A stretch of DNA of 12,236 nt from Ignavibacteria bacterium UBA2373 (GTDB lineage Bacteria > Bacteroidota > Ignavibacteria > Kapaibacteriales > UBA961). The stretch is taken from assembly GCA_002344005.1 (NCBI GenBank), contig DDTD01000084.1:1-12236 (forward strand), written 5' to 3'. This document shows, one piece after another, positions 1 through 7,351 of the stretch (position 1 is the stretch's first letter; each line of letters opens with the position of its first letter). The notes below the pieces were generated by a model, which did not search any database, was not told the DNA's origin, and saw only the letters and a program-made list of their open reading frames with translations. The position numbers and the translations under genes were made by a program.

Positions 1-1826
1 ACTTGACCCTTACCAACATATTGTAAATCTTGATAAGAGAAATTACCATTTCTGTCTTGTGCAATAATAACTGCACGGGCATCGGCAGACGTATCAATAA
101 CAGTAGCTTTCCATGCCGAAGGAGTTACCTTTGTAGGATCAATCTTATTAATTTCAAATTTAATATTTTTTGAATAATCCGGTGCTAAAAAGACACGTGC
201 TAATTTTGAACTTTTACCATTTTGCAATGGATCTGTCACTTTTCCGGTAAATACCGGACTTATTGCTTGATTATTCTGAATAGATGGTATTTTTTCTACG
301 GCAATCACAGGTGAAGTTGTATCATTCAATGTTAAATCCATCAAATTAGCTGATGTTGGAAAGCCATAAGAATCATAATCAGAATAACCATAGGAATAAG
401 CAGCAAATGGCTGATTTGCACGAATACGAAAGACACCGTCACCCGGTAATGTAAGCCGTTTCATGGCATACTTAAGACCTTTCGACGTTGGTACTGAAAA
501 AATATGACCCGGATTAGCACCAAAACGGCTGAGAACTGTTTGCCACTCGATTTGACCATTTTTTAGTACTCCAAATTCCAAGTCATCAGGTATATTATCA
601 TTTTCCCCGAGTGCATAAACAAGATTTACATAATTTTTTGTGAATGGTAAAGTACTACCTTTTGCATTGGGTGTGGCAAATATAATTTCTTTTTGATATT
701 GTTCAACAGGTGTAATTACATATTGGAAAGGATCGCTCGATACATTATCATCGGCTTGACCTGTATTGTACAACATAATATAAATAGGAGCATCCGCTGA
801 AATATATGTCGATTTTGGTGGACCATCTTGTAAGCGTCGTTCAACGAATGCTTGATTTTCTGTACCATTTTTATTTTGTAATGTAAACCATTCTATACCA
901 TCACGATATACTTTTACATCTTTATAATCGGGATGAGCAAAAACGCGGATAACCGGATTGAACAGACGATCAACAAGTGCGGTCACATGATATTCTTTAC
1001 CCCAGGTAACAGTTGGTAATTCCATATCTGCTATAAAATCACACCAAGGAACGCCGTTTGGAACGTTCGCACATTGATTCCCGGAAATAACGCCGACAGG
1101 CTTACTTGACGTCACACGACTACCGGCAATATCTTGACCATCATCATCATTTGCAAGGCAAATGACATCACCAGCATTTAATGTCCATTTTTTTATCTGT
1201 CCGGCTGTTAACCCACCGGTAGTCTTTGAACCCGAAGTCCCGCCCATGGTAAACGTTACTTCTGTATCATCAAATGCTGCTACTATATTGGAAAGTGCCG
1301 GAAGTTTGAACATTGAGCCGGTACCGGCAAATTGTGGCCATGAACCAATCACATAGTCTTGACCGAGTCCATTTATCGGAATACCCATAAATCCATCAGA
1401 AGTGTATTGGAATCGAGTCATTGCATATACTGCAACAGGCTCAGTAGAGGTCACGTGAACTCCACACCCCGCATATACTTTTTCGGGTGGGGCTTTGGAA
1501 GTAGTGGGTTTTGAGTAGGGCTGTCCAATATTAGAAGGAAGTTTAAACTCAATGACATCATTGGCAACTGCCATTTTTGTCATTGTAAACCCTTTACCGG
1601 GTACCTCCACAGTCACGGGCTGACTAACACTAGATGCAACAAAAATTCGCGTTGTATTTTCTGCTCCCGCTACTTCTTCATAACATGGAGGAAAAGATAC
1701 CCAGAACTCGGTACCTCCGGCATTGGTTTTGATATATTGCAAGAGTGAATCTCTTGAGATACTTTGGCTCTGCGCCATTGACTGCATACATAGTATGCTT
1801 AATACAGTAATGAAAACAGGTTTCAT
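1..1826 (-). CDS. Secreted IgGFc-binding-domain protein, partial (C-terminus beyond window)
   Basis: An open frame runs without a stop from ATG at 1826 to the left edge, giving 608 residues, so the 3' end is missing. Residues 1-18 look like a Sec signal peptide (MKPVFITVL start, probable cut after SMA). Residues ~38-490 match the IgGFc-binding N-terminal-like family seen in mammalian FCGBP and many bacterial surface proteins. Visible marks are TEFWVSFPPCYEE, GVHVTS, TSDGFMGIPINGLGQDY, FDDTEVTFTMGG, NDDDGQDIAGSRV, PVGVISGNQCANVP and WGKEYHV. A diverged Ig-like module follows at ~505-605 (DARAVIIAQDRNGN). The protein is a close paralogue of the complete gene at 5144-2055, mostly without net gaps. 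A GAAGGG box lies 5 bases before the ATG. The family's bacterial role is unknown; adhesion or matrix binding is inference. A T9SS sorting domain is expected from the paralogue but lies outside the window. Confidence 0.88.
   Translation of the reverse strand, partial: MKPVFITVLSILCMQSMAQSQSISRDSLLQYIKTNAGGTEFWVSFPPCYEEVAGAENTTRIFVASSVSQPVTVEVPGKGFTMTKMAVANDVIEFKLPSNIGQPYSKPTTSKAPPEKVYAGCGVHVTSTEPVAVYAMTRFQYTSDGFMGIPINGLGQDYVIGSWPQFAGTGSMFKLPALSNIVAAFDDTEVTFTMGGTSGSKTTGGLTAGQIKKWTLNAGDVICLANDDDGQDIAGSRVTSSKPVGVISGNQCANVPNGVPWCDFIADMELPTVTWGKEYHVTALVDRLFNPVIRVFAHPDYKDVKVYRDGIEWFTLQNKNGTENQAFVERRLQDGPPKSTYISADAPIYIMLYNTGQADDNVSSDPFQYVITPVEQYQKEIIFATPNAKGSTLPFTKNYVNLVYALGENDNIPDDLEFGVLKNGQIEWQTVLSRFGANPGHIFSVPTSKGLKYAMKRLTLPGDGVFRIRANQPFAAYSYGYSDYDSYGFPTSANLMDLTLNDTTSPVIAVEKIPSIQNNQAISPVFTGKVTDPLQNGKSSKLARVFLAPDYSKNIKFEINKIDPTKVTPSAWKATVIDTSADARAVIIAQDRNGNFSYQDLQYVGKGQ
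1240..1304. repeat. Near-identical DNA tract shared with 4552-4616
   Basis: These 65 bases match 4552-4616 with one mismatch (1281 t versus 4593 c), including an uninterrupted run of 41 bases. The flanks of the two paralogous genes show frequent silent and coding differences. The tract codes for the FDDTEVTFTMGG region. Its silent-site identity is higher than in the surroundings. Confidence 0.85.
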
Positions 1827-1831
1827 AGTAA

Positions 1832-1837
1832 CCCTTC
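1832..1837 (-). promoter_or_regulatory. Shine-Dalgarno box of the partial IgGFc-like gene
   Basis: Reading the minus strand, GAAGGG precedes the ATG at 1826 with a 5-base spacer (TTACT). It fixes that start and shows that SD-type initiation is used here, which is uncommon in Bacteroidetes proper. Confidence 0.6.
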
Positions 1838-1966
1838 TAATATTGTAATTATAAAATTTCAACCATTCTATGCAAGGTTTATGCCTAAATTATATTATAT
1901 TAATATCTTGCTATATATTTTGTGTTTTCAACTAAAATTATGATATTATTTTTAGACATATTAGCT

Positions 1967-1993
1967 TTTATAGGGCAATCTGATATATGTCAA
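1967..1993 (-). promoter_or_regulatory. Possible sigma-70-like promoter for the partial IgGFc-like gene
   Basis: The 228-base gap 1827-2054 is strongly AT-rich and has no gene or clear terminator. On the minus strand it holds a perfect TTGACA (1993-1988), a 15-base spacer and TATAAA (1972-1967). The spacer is shorter than the usual 17 bases, and AT-rich DNA yields such boxes by chance. No perfect TAnnTTTG element of the Bacteroidota type was found here; TAATTTAG is one mismatch away. If real, it would give the second paralogue its own transcript. Confidence 0.3.
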
Positions 1994-2054
1994 TTTTGTT
2001 TCGAGTTGTATAGTTCATAGAAAATATTTATAACCCTTTTCAATAATGTGAAAT

Positions 2055-5000
2055 TTATTCCACAATTACTAAGGGGAGTGTGCAAATACCTTTACTATTC
2101 CGAATTAACACAGAATAGTTTCCGGAAGCTAAAGATTCGAAAGATATAATACTCTTCGTTTCTTGAGTTATGTGTTTCATTTTTACTTCGCCAAGAACAT
2201 TGAGAACCATGATAGTGTTTTCGCCTGTAAGCCCGTCCACTGTGCATAGTTTTTTTACAGGATTAGGATAAATCCTAATATTTTGATTTTCATTATTATC
2301 CGAAACTGACGTGGTAACTTGTACTTGTGTCTTTGTCGTATAATAAAATTGACAATCGTCACCAATTCCAAGACTATCTTCATATTCCCCTATCGAGTTA
2401 TTACTACACGAAAGAAGGTACTGTTTTTTTGAAAGCCCGGGTAATGTAAATGGCATTTTCAAATTTGAACCATCAAGTTCTGAAATCGTAAATCCTTGAT
2501 TTTTTTTCTTAAATTCGAAACGACTTATGATAATGTCATCTTTTGAAGTATTGTTGACATCAAAGGCAATAGACGCTCTGTCCCCATATTTAACCATTCC
2601 AATTTGTAAATTATTTTTATCAATTTTACCTTTGAATGGAGAATATCGAATAACAAACGCAGTATCATTTCCTACATTATCGAAGGCAGCAATGCGAGCG
2701 CGAGCATCAATTCGGGGGTTATTAACTTTTAATGTCCAATATACTTTCGATGTCACACCGGCAACAATCTTCATCGGATTACCATTTTCATCAACAGTGG
2801 TGAATTCATAATTATAACTTGAATCCGGAATCAGATCCAAATAAACATTGGCTAAGTTTGATCGCACAGGCGTATCCGGTAAATCTTTAATATAAGCTAA
2901 TAAACCATTAGCACTTTTCACCGAGCCATCACATTGTACAATATAGTCGGCAATGGGGTTTTTAGTATCAGTTTCCATAGTTCTACAACTCAGTTCTATG
3001 GAGTAAAAAAATTGACATTCATTTCCAATACCAATACTATCCACGAATTCACCAATAGTCCCTTTATTAAAAACTACATTAAATTCTTTTTCCTGTTTGC
3101 TTGTTAAAGTAAATGGTAGCATTATGGGTAATCCGTTCTTTTCGGTCAATACAAATCCTTCTGTGTTAGATTTACATTCCAAACGACTTATTTTCATTGA
3201 TGTATCGGATGTATTCGTTACCTTGAAAGGTCGGGCATAAGGTGTATTGATATAAGTATAACCAAAGTCTATGTTTTGTGAATTAAAACTAACAGGAAAA
3301 GCCTCATATGTAACTATAATTGAAGTATCATTACCGGCTTTGTCAACAAAAACAATTCTAGCTTGCGCATCCTTTGCAGGATTCACAACTTTAAGAGTCC
3401 AATATATTTTTGTACTAATACCCGGGATAATTTTTGTTGGTTTACCTTTTTCATCAACGACTTTAAATTCATAATTGTAGCTTGAATCGGGATCAATATC
3501 CATATAAATAATTGCCAGATTGGAACGAATATTCGCATCATGAGGTATCTCATTTACAACAGGTAATTTACCATCAATACCTTGAGCACTTCCATCACAT
3601 AAAACCTTGTATGCGGGAATTGGGGGCATTGTATCCATTTTTGTTAAATCACCGAGAGCAACGCTTGCAGGAAAACCATAGGAATCATAATCAGAATATC
3701 CATAGGAATATGCAGCAAATGGTTGTTTTGCACGAATACTGTACACACCGTCACCGGGAAGTATAATACGTTTCATGCCATATTTGAGTCCATTAGAAGT
3801 TGATGCCGAAAATATTTGTCCGGGATTGACACCAAAGCGGCTTGCAACGCTTCTCCATTCAAATTTACCATTGTTTACAACAGCAAATTCCAAATCTTGA
3901 GGAATACTGTCTTTTTCATTAAGCGCATACACTATATTGAGATAATTTACAGTAAATGGCAGTGTCCCTCCTTTTGCATTTGGCGTGGAGAATATAATTT
4001 CTTTTTGATATTGCTCAACGGGACTGATAACACATTGGAAAGGGTCGCTCGCTACATTATCATCGCCTTGTCCGGGATTATAAAGCATGACATAGATTGG
4101 TGCATCTGCGGTAATGAGAGTTGATTTCGGAGGACCGTCTTGCAAACGTCGCACTGCAAATGCCTGATTTTCAATACGGCTATTATTGGGAAGAACTAAC
4201 CATTCTTTACCATCACGATATATTTTTACATTTTTATAATCAGGATGTGCGAATATACGGATGATGGGGTTATTTAATCTATCAATGAGTGCAGGAACAT
4301 GATACTCTTTGCCCCATGTTGTCGTTGGTAATTCCATTTCAGCAGTAAAGTCACACCAAGGTACACCTTCCGGAATATTCGCACATTGATTGCCGGAAAT
4401 GACACCGACAGGTTTTGATGCCACAACTCGGCTGCCCGCAATATCTTGACCATCATCATCATTGGCAATACAAATTACGTCACCGGCATTAAGCATCCAT
4501 TTTTTTGTCTGTCCGGATCGTAAACCACCGGTAGTTTTTGAACCGGAAGTTCCGCCCATGGTAAACGTTACTTCTGTATCATCAAATGCTGCCACTATAT
4601 TGGAAAGTGCCGGAAGCTCAAACGATGAACCGGCAGCAGTGTATTGGGGCCAAGAAGCAATCACATAATCTTGTCCCAGACCGGAAACAGGGATTGCCAA
4701 GAACCCATCGGATGTATATTGAAAGCGCGATATTCCATAGACAACAATTGGTGATATAGATGTTACATGAATACCTGCACCGCTATAAATTTGTTCTTTT
4801 GGAGCTTTAACCAGCGTGGACTTTGAATATGGTTGCCCAACATTCGTTGGAAGCTTGAATTCAAGCACTTCATTTGCCGGTGCCATTTTCGTCGAAGCCC
4901 AGCCCTTTCCCTGAACTTCTACCGTTACCGGTTGGCGAACTTGGGATACCACAAAAACACGGGTTGTATTTTCTGCCCCGGCAACCTCTTCATAACAAGG

Positions 5001-5144
5001 TGGAAAAGAAAACCAAAACTCATTACCTGCTGCGGATGCATACTTTGCCATAAAGTTCAAAAGGGAATCCTGCACAATAGATTTGCCTTCCGCAACTGTA
5101 CTCATCAGTAAGAGACATACCCAAACAAAGACGAAATGCTTCAT
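2055..5144 (-). CDS. Secreted IgGFc-binding-domain protein with tandem repeats and T9SS sorting domain
   Basis: This is a complete 1029-residue protein. Residues 1-18 form a signal peptide (MKHFVFVWVCLLL, probable cut after TVA). Residues ~40-500 match the IgGFc-binding N-terminal-like family: NEFWFSFPPCYEE, GIHVTS, TSDGFLAIPVSGLGQDY, FDDTEVTFTMGG, NDDDGQDIAGSRV, PVGVISGNQCANIP and WGKEYHV. Two tandem ~218-residue repeats follow (~505-722 and ~728-945), each with a VQCDGS/VLCDGS-like start, RSNLA, PDSSYNYEF, an Ig-like strand region and DSxGIGxxCQF near its end. Residues ~950-1029 are a type-A T9SS sorting domain (IRIYPNPVKK, then LASGNYSVLIRNSKG). The product is therefore expected to cross the outer membrane and be released or surface-anchored. 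ATG at 5144 is the only in-frame start, because an upstream TAA closes the frame. The nearest AGG is 14 bases away, so the SD is weak. Its ligand is unknown. Confidence 0.9.
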   Translation of the reverse strand: MKHFVFVWVCLLLMSTVAEGKSIVQDSLLNFMAKYASAAGNEFWFSFPPCYEEVAGAENTTRVFVVSQVRQPVTVEVQGKGWASTKMAPANEVLEFKLPTNVGQPYSKSTLVKAPKEQIYSGAGIHVTSISPIVVYGISRFQYTSDGFLAIPVSGLGQDYVIASWPQYTAAGSSFELPALSNIVAAFDDTEVTFTMGGTSGSKTTGGLRSGQTKKWMLNAGDVICIANDDDGQDIAGSRVVASKPVGVISGNQCANIPEGVPWCDFTAEMELPTTTWGKEYHVPALIDRLNNPIIRIFAHPDYKNVKIYRDGKEWLVLPNNSRIENQAFAVRRLQDGPPKSTLITADAPIYVMLYNPGQGDDNVASDPFQCVISPVEQYQKEIIFSTPNAKGGTLPFTVNYLNIVYALNEKDSIPQDLEFAVVNNGKFEWRSVASRFGVNPGQIFSASTSNGLKYGMKRIILPGDGVYSIRAKQPFAAYSYGYSDYDSYGFPASVALGDLTKMDTMPPIPAYKVLCDGSAQGIDGKLPVVNEIPHDANIRSNLAIIYMDIDPDSSYNYEFKVVDEKGKPTKIIPGISTKIYWTLKVVNPAKDAQARIVFVDKAGNDTSIIVTYEAFPVSFNSQNIDFGYTYINTPYARPFKVTNTSDTSMKISRLECKSNTEGFVLTEKNGLPIMLPFTLTSKQEKEFNVVFNKGTIGEFVDSIGIGNECQFFYSIELSCRTMETDTKNPIADYIVQCDGSVKSANGLLAYIKDLPDTPVRSNLANVYLDLIPDSSYNYEFTTVDENGNPMKIVAGVTSKVYWTLKVNNPRIDARARIAAFDNVGNDTAFVIRYSPFKGKIDKNNLQIGMVKYGDRASIAFDVNNTSKDDIIISRFEFKKKNQGFTISELDGSNLKMPFTLPGLSKKQYLLSCSNNSIGEYEDSLGIGDDCQFYYTTKTQVQVTTSVSDNNENQNIRIYPNPVKKLCTVDGLTGENTIMVLNVLGEVKMKHITQETKSIISFESLASGNYSVLIRNSKGICTLPLVIVE
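2310..2963 (-). repeat. Second copy of the internal ~218-residue repeat
   Basis: This codes for residues ~728-945 of the 1029-residue protein and mirrors the preceding repeat. Shared landmarks in order are the CDGS start, PVRSNLANVYLD, PDSSYNYEF, TSKVYWTLKV, DNVGNDT, MPFTL, IGEYEDSLGIG and DDCQFYY. Each unit looks like two Ig-like subdomains: the first ends with a D-x-x-GND turn, and the second resembles domains that carry 'IxxSRFE' and end with a cysteine. Confidence 0.8.
2979..3632 (-). repeat. First copy of the internal ~218-residue repeat
   Basis: This codes for residues ~505-722 of the 1029-residue protein. It aligns with the following copy through IRSNLAIIYMD, PDSSYNYEF, TSKIYWTLKV, DKAGNDT, LPFTL, IGEFVDSIGIG and NECQFFY. 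The sequences are clearly diverged, so the duplication is not very recent, but the spacing is conserved. Confidence 0.8.
4552..4616. repeat. Near-identical DNA tract shared with 1240-1304
   Basis: This is the partner copy inside the complete paralogue, lying at the constant 3312-base offset that relates the two genes. Confidence 0.85.
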
Positions 5145-5300
5145 AACACGACCGAATACCTTTTAAGAACAATAGTTTATCAGAGAGTCTATCCATTACC
5201 GTGACACTGAATTATTCAATACAATAGATATACTCATTTTCTCTTCATCACAAACGACAAAAAAAATGTGGATTTGTTACACCATATTGTAATAACTTCT

Positions 5301-5331
5301 CAAAGATAATTTTGTTATTGGTATAACCCAA
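5301..5331 (-). promoter_or_regulatory. Bacteroidota-type promoter candidate for the 1029-residue protein gene
   Basis: Reading the minus strand, TTG (5331-5329), 20 bases and TATCTTTG (5308-5301) match the Bacteroidota/Flavobacterium consensus TTG-N(17-23)-TAnnTTTG exactly. Transcription would start near 5295, leaving a leader of about 150 bases before the ATG at 5144. The upstream gene ends in a terminator at 5435-5401, so an independent promoter is expected in this gap. The rest of the 320-base gap (5145-5464) holds no gene that I can see. Confidence 0.45.
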
Positions 5332-5341
5332 TTGTGCAATT
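5317..5341. promoter_or_regulatory. Two overlapping inverted repeats at the promoter: possible operator
   Basis: On the plus strand, ATTGG-TATAAC-CCAAT (5317-5332) and AATTG-TG-CAATT (5330-5341) are both perfect inverted repeats. They share bases at 5330-5332, exactly over the TTG box of the candidate promoter. This is where a dimeric repressor or activator could bind. No regulator gene is in the window, and short AT-rich palindromes can occur by chance. Confidence 0.3.
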
Positions 5342-5400
5342 CCGACGGGAAGAAATACTTGAACACTCTATTCTTACTATAACATTGGCTATTATAAGCC

Positions 5401-5435
5401 AAAAAACTCTCCTCTGTATTATCAAACGAGAGTTT
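5401..5435 (-). terminator. Rho-independent terminator after the lipoprotein gene
   Basis: On the minus strand, AAACTCTC (5435-5428), a 16-base loop and GAGAGTTT (5411-5404) form a perfect 8-bp stem. It ends in a run of six T (5406-5401). It lies about 30 bases past the lipoprotein stop codon and would end the protease-methyltransferase-lipoprotein transcript. The loop is long and the lower stem is A-T only, so efficiency is uncertain. Confidence 0.65.
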
Positions 5436-5464
5436 CTCATTTTGCAAGGCAAACTTATTACTAA

Positions 5465-5932
5465 CTACGGTACGGTTTCGTAATCATGAAAAACGTAGAG
5501 CGTTGTCCGGGGACTGCTACCAAACGGCTCCATCCTACGCATTTCTAATCTCTCAGGTGTAACATTAAGCAAATCCCATGTTTGGGTTTCTTTATACCTG
5601 GGAGTCGTATATTGTTTCCAGCGCAAAACAACTTTTGCACCATCATCTTCCATGGTCCACGTACCTTCTTCATAGGAAAAATTGTTAAGAAAACTAACCG
5701 CAAATGTACCATCGGTGTAAAAACGTATATATCGTGTTTTTGCCCACGGCAGAGTAGAATCAGAGACTCCATTATATTGCGCAGAAACTAATTGCCAACT
5801 TTGAGCAAACAAGTCTTTTCTTGTTTCCAAATCATTTTTCGGCTCAGCAGGAACTTCAACCACTAAACATCCGGCACATAAAAACAAGCTACACAGGATT
5901 GAAATAGTGATAAACGATACATAGTTTTTCAT
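5465..5932 (-). CDS. Small lipocalin-like lipoprotein
   Basis: This is a 155-residue protein. Residues 1-21 are a hydrophobic signal segment ending FLCAG before C22, which would be the lipidated cysteine. Position -3 is Cys rather than the usual Leu/Val/Ile, so the lipobox is non-canonical. The mature part (~41-150) has the layout of the lipocalin-like/META-like family found in Bacteroidota: SWQLVSA near the start, RFYTDGTFAVSF, GTWTMEDDGAKVVLRW and a final LLNVTPERLEMRR strand. Such proteins form small beta-barrels at the cell envelope, and no specific ligand is known. AAAGG lies 6 bases before the ATG, supporting the start. It follows the methyltransferase by 72 bases and is followed by a terminator, so it is probably the last gene of that transcript. 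No partner is evident. An alternative is a plain secreted protein without the lipid. Confidence 0.75.
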   Translation of the reverse strand: MKNYVSFITISILCSLFLCAGCLVVEVPAEPKNDLETRKDLFAQSWQLVSAQYNGVSDSTLPWAKTRYIRFYTDGTFAVSFLNNFSYEEGTWTMEDDGAKVVLRWKQYTTPRYKETQTWDLLNVTPERLEMRRMEPFGSSPRTTLYVFHDYETVP

Positions 5933-5938
5933 AAAGCA

Positions 5939-5943
5939 CCTTT
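5939..5943 (-). promoter_or_regulatory. Shine-Dalgarno box of the lipoprotein gene
   Basis: AAAGG on the minus strand is followed by 6 bases (TGCTTT) and the ATG at 5932. It supports that start. Confidence 0.55.
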
Positions 5944-5951
5944 AAGTAATT

Positions 5952-5987
5952 TTTGACTATAACATTCACGGTAAACGGTAAATCAAA
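5952..5987 (-). promoter_or_regulatory. Weak promoter-like stretch ahead of the lipoprotein gene
   Basis: In the 72-base gap between the methyltransferase and lipoprotein genes, the minus strand reads TTGATT, about 18 bases, then TTATAG. A direct repeat TTTACCGTTTACCG lies in the spacer. The boxes are only approximate, so the lipoprotein may simply be read through from upstream. Confidence 0.2.
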
Positions 5988-6004
5988 GGAAAAACAAACC
6001 GATT

Positions 6005-7345
6005 TTACATCTTTTTTTGTAAAATAACCATAATCTCACACGAAGGTGTACCCGCAAACATATCAAAAGGAATAGCATATTCAACATCATAACCGCAATC
6101 ATCCCATGTTTTGAGTGAACGAGGAATTTCTTCTATATTGCAAAATATATGAACAATTTTTTCCGGAGATCTATCTGCAATAGCTGTCATAATATCATTA
6201 GAAACACCAGAACGCGGCGGGTCTAAGACAACTAATTCCCTGCCACTATTACGAGGCAATAAATTTTCAATTGTATCAGCAGTTATTGCACGTGCGTAAA
6301 ATTTGAATTTACCTTTTGGATAAAACTCGGCACACTTTTTTGCATTTTCTATTGAAAATCCCGCAACATCAATACCATAAACTTCCTTACATTGTTGTCC
6401 TACTTGAAATGCAAACAAACCATAACCACAATAGAGATCAAGTAAATTATGTTCTTCCGTCGGCTGAAAGATTTCTTTAACTTTATCGGCAATGTAATTT
6501 GCCATTGGTATATTCACTTGCATAAAACCGAACGGACTTGCTAATGTTCGTACATCGTTATGGCTTAATCTCAAAGCATCAAAACCATAGAGTTTTTTTA
6601 TTCGTACAGAGCCTTTTGCTTCAAATTCTTGTTCAAGATAATAATCAGATCGTGAAGGATCAAAAAATAAAAATGCTGATTGTACTTGTGGTAATTGTTT
6701 TTTCATCTTTTCAGCAATGATTTTAGCTGCACGGACAACAATAGCATCAATTTCTGCAATGTTGAAGATACAACAAACTTCTTTATCTGATTGTCGAAGA
6801 ATTATAAAATTCAAACTTTGAGCAAAATCTCTATTTTTTTTATCTCCTATAATGTAATATAGAGTCTTGTATATTTCTATATGCAAAGGCGGGTCTAATA
6901 ATGACTCAGCCACATCCGCTTTTGTAAATGAACCATCTGCATGGGTAAACTTCATACCGGTTGGTTGAATGTTCACACGCCGTTTTGTCGTAGAACGATA
7001 CCCTCTCGGCTGAGGTGCAGCAACAATTGGCAATAACTTGGCTGTAATCTTATGCATTTTCCACCATTGTTGCAAAGACTGATTTTTAATATCCACTTCT
7101 TTATCGTATGGAATATCTGCCAATAGCTCAATTTTTTTTCTTTCATGAATAGGAAAACCAAGTTTATCCATCACCAAATCAAAAAATTGTGTTTGCGTAC
7201 TTCGATGTATGACAGTCGTTCCACGTGAGAAAGAATGTTGTTTTTTCTGAATATTTAGAGTCACACTATGGCGAGAACGAGGATTTTCCCTTTTATGCGT
7301 TGTCGTCCCTTGGCGTTCAGATTTTTGTGTATAGTTTTTCTTCAT
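6005..7345 (-). CDS. TrmA/RlmC/RlmD-family RNA (uracil-C5) methyltransferase
   Basis: This is a 446-residue class I SAM-dependent methyltransferase predicted to form 5-methyluridine in rRNA or tRNA in the cytoplasm. Visible motifs are FGFMQVN (~272-278, the usual sFFQvN), SAM-binding DLYCGYGLF (303-311), YGIDV (~323-327), LDPPRSG (374-380), HIFCN with the probable nucleophile C402, and DMFAGTPSCE with the probable general base E437. The N-terminus has no CxxxxxCxxC Fe-S cluster motif and no clear TRAM domain. Instead the first ~50 residues are basic and polar, and a GYRSTTKRRV stretch (~115-124) matches the family's central domain. Family DxFPxTxHxE and SCNP motifs are altered here, though C402 and E437 remain. 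The start lies 6 bases after the protease gene's stop without an SD box, suggesting coupled translation. Whether the target is tRNA U54 or a 23S uridine cannot be told, so no symbol is given. Confidence 0.85.
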   Translation of the reverse strand: MKKNYTQKSERQGTTTHKRENPRSRHSVTLNIQKKQHSFSRGTTVIHRSTQTQFFDLVMDKLGFPIHERKKIELLADIPYDKEVDIKNQSLQQWWKMHKITAKLLPIVAAPQPRGYRSTTKRRVNIQPTGMKFTHADGSFTKADVAESLLDPPLHIEIYKTLYYIIGDKKNRDFAQSLNFIILRQSDKEVCCIFNIAEIDAIVVRAAKIIAEKMKKQLPQVQSAFLFFDPSRSDYYLEQEFEAKGSVRIKKLYGFDALRLSHNDVRTLASPFGFMQVNIPMANYIADKVKEIFQPTEEHNLLDLYCGYGLFAFQVGQQCKEVYGIDVAGFSIENAKKCAEFYPKGKFKFYARAITADTIENLLPRNSGRELVVLDPPRSGVSNDIMTAIADRSPEKIVHIFCNIEEIPRSLKTWDDCGYDVEYAIPFDMFAGTPSCEIMVILQKKM

Positions 7346-7351
7346 AAAAAA

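Noticed and set aside
1162..1356. Plus-strand open frame with a look-alike at 4462-4668
   Set aside because: The two frames resemble each other only because they are antisense to the same part of the two paralogous genes. There is no SD box, and the minus-strand proteins explain the conservation.
2035..2054. Possible terminator after the 1029-residue protein gene
   Set aside because: Only a 5-bp TTTCA/TGAAA stem is present, followed by AGGG rather than T's. I see no intrinsic terminator in 1827-2054.
3512..4124. Two plus-strand open frames of 84 and 102 codons
   Set aside because: They are antisense to the IgGFc-binding-like gene and show no recognisable domain or start signal.
5387..5400. 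Small hairpin GGCT-ATTATA-AGCC next to the terminator
   Set aside because: It has only a 4-bp stem and no T-run after it. The larger stem at 5401-5435 explains termination, and the internal TATAAT has no -35 box at proper spacing.
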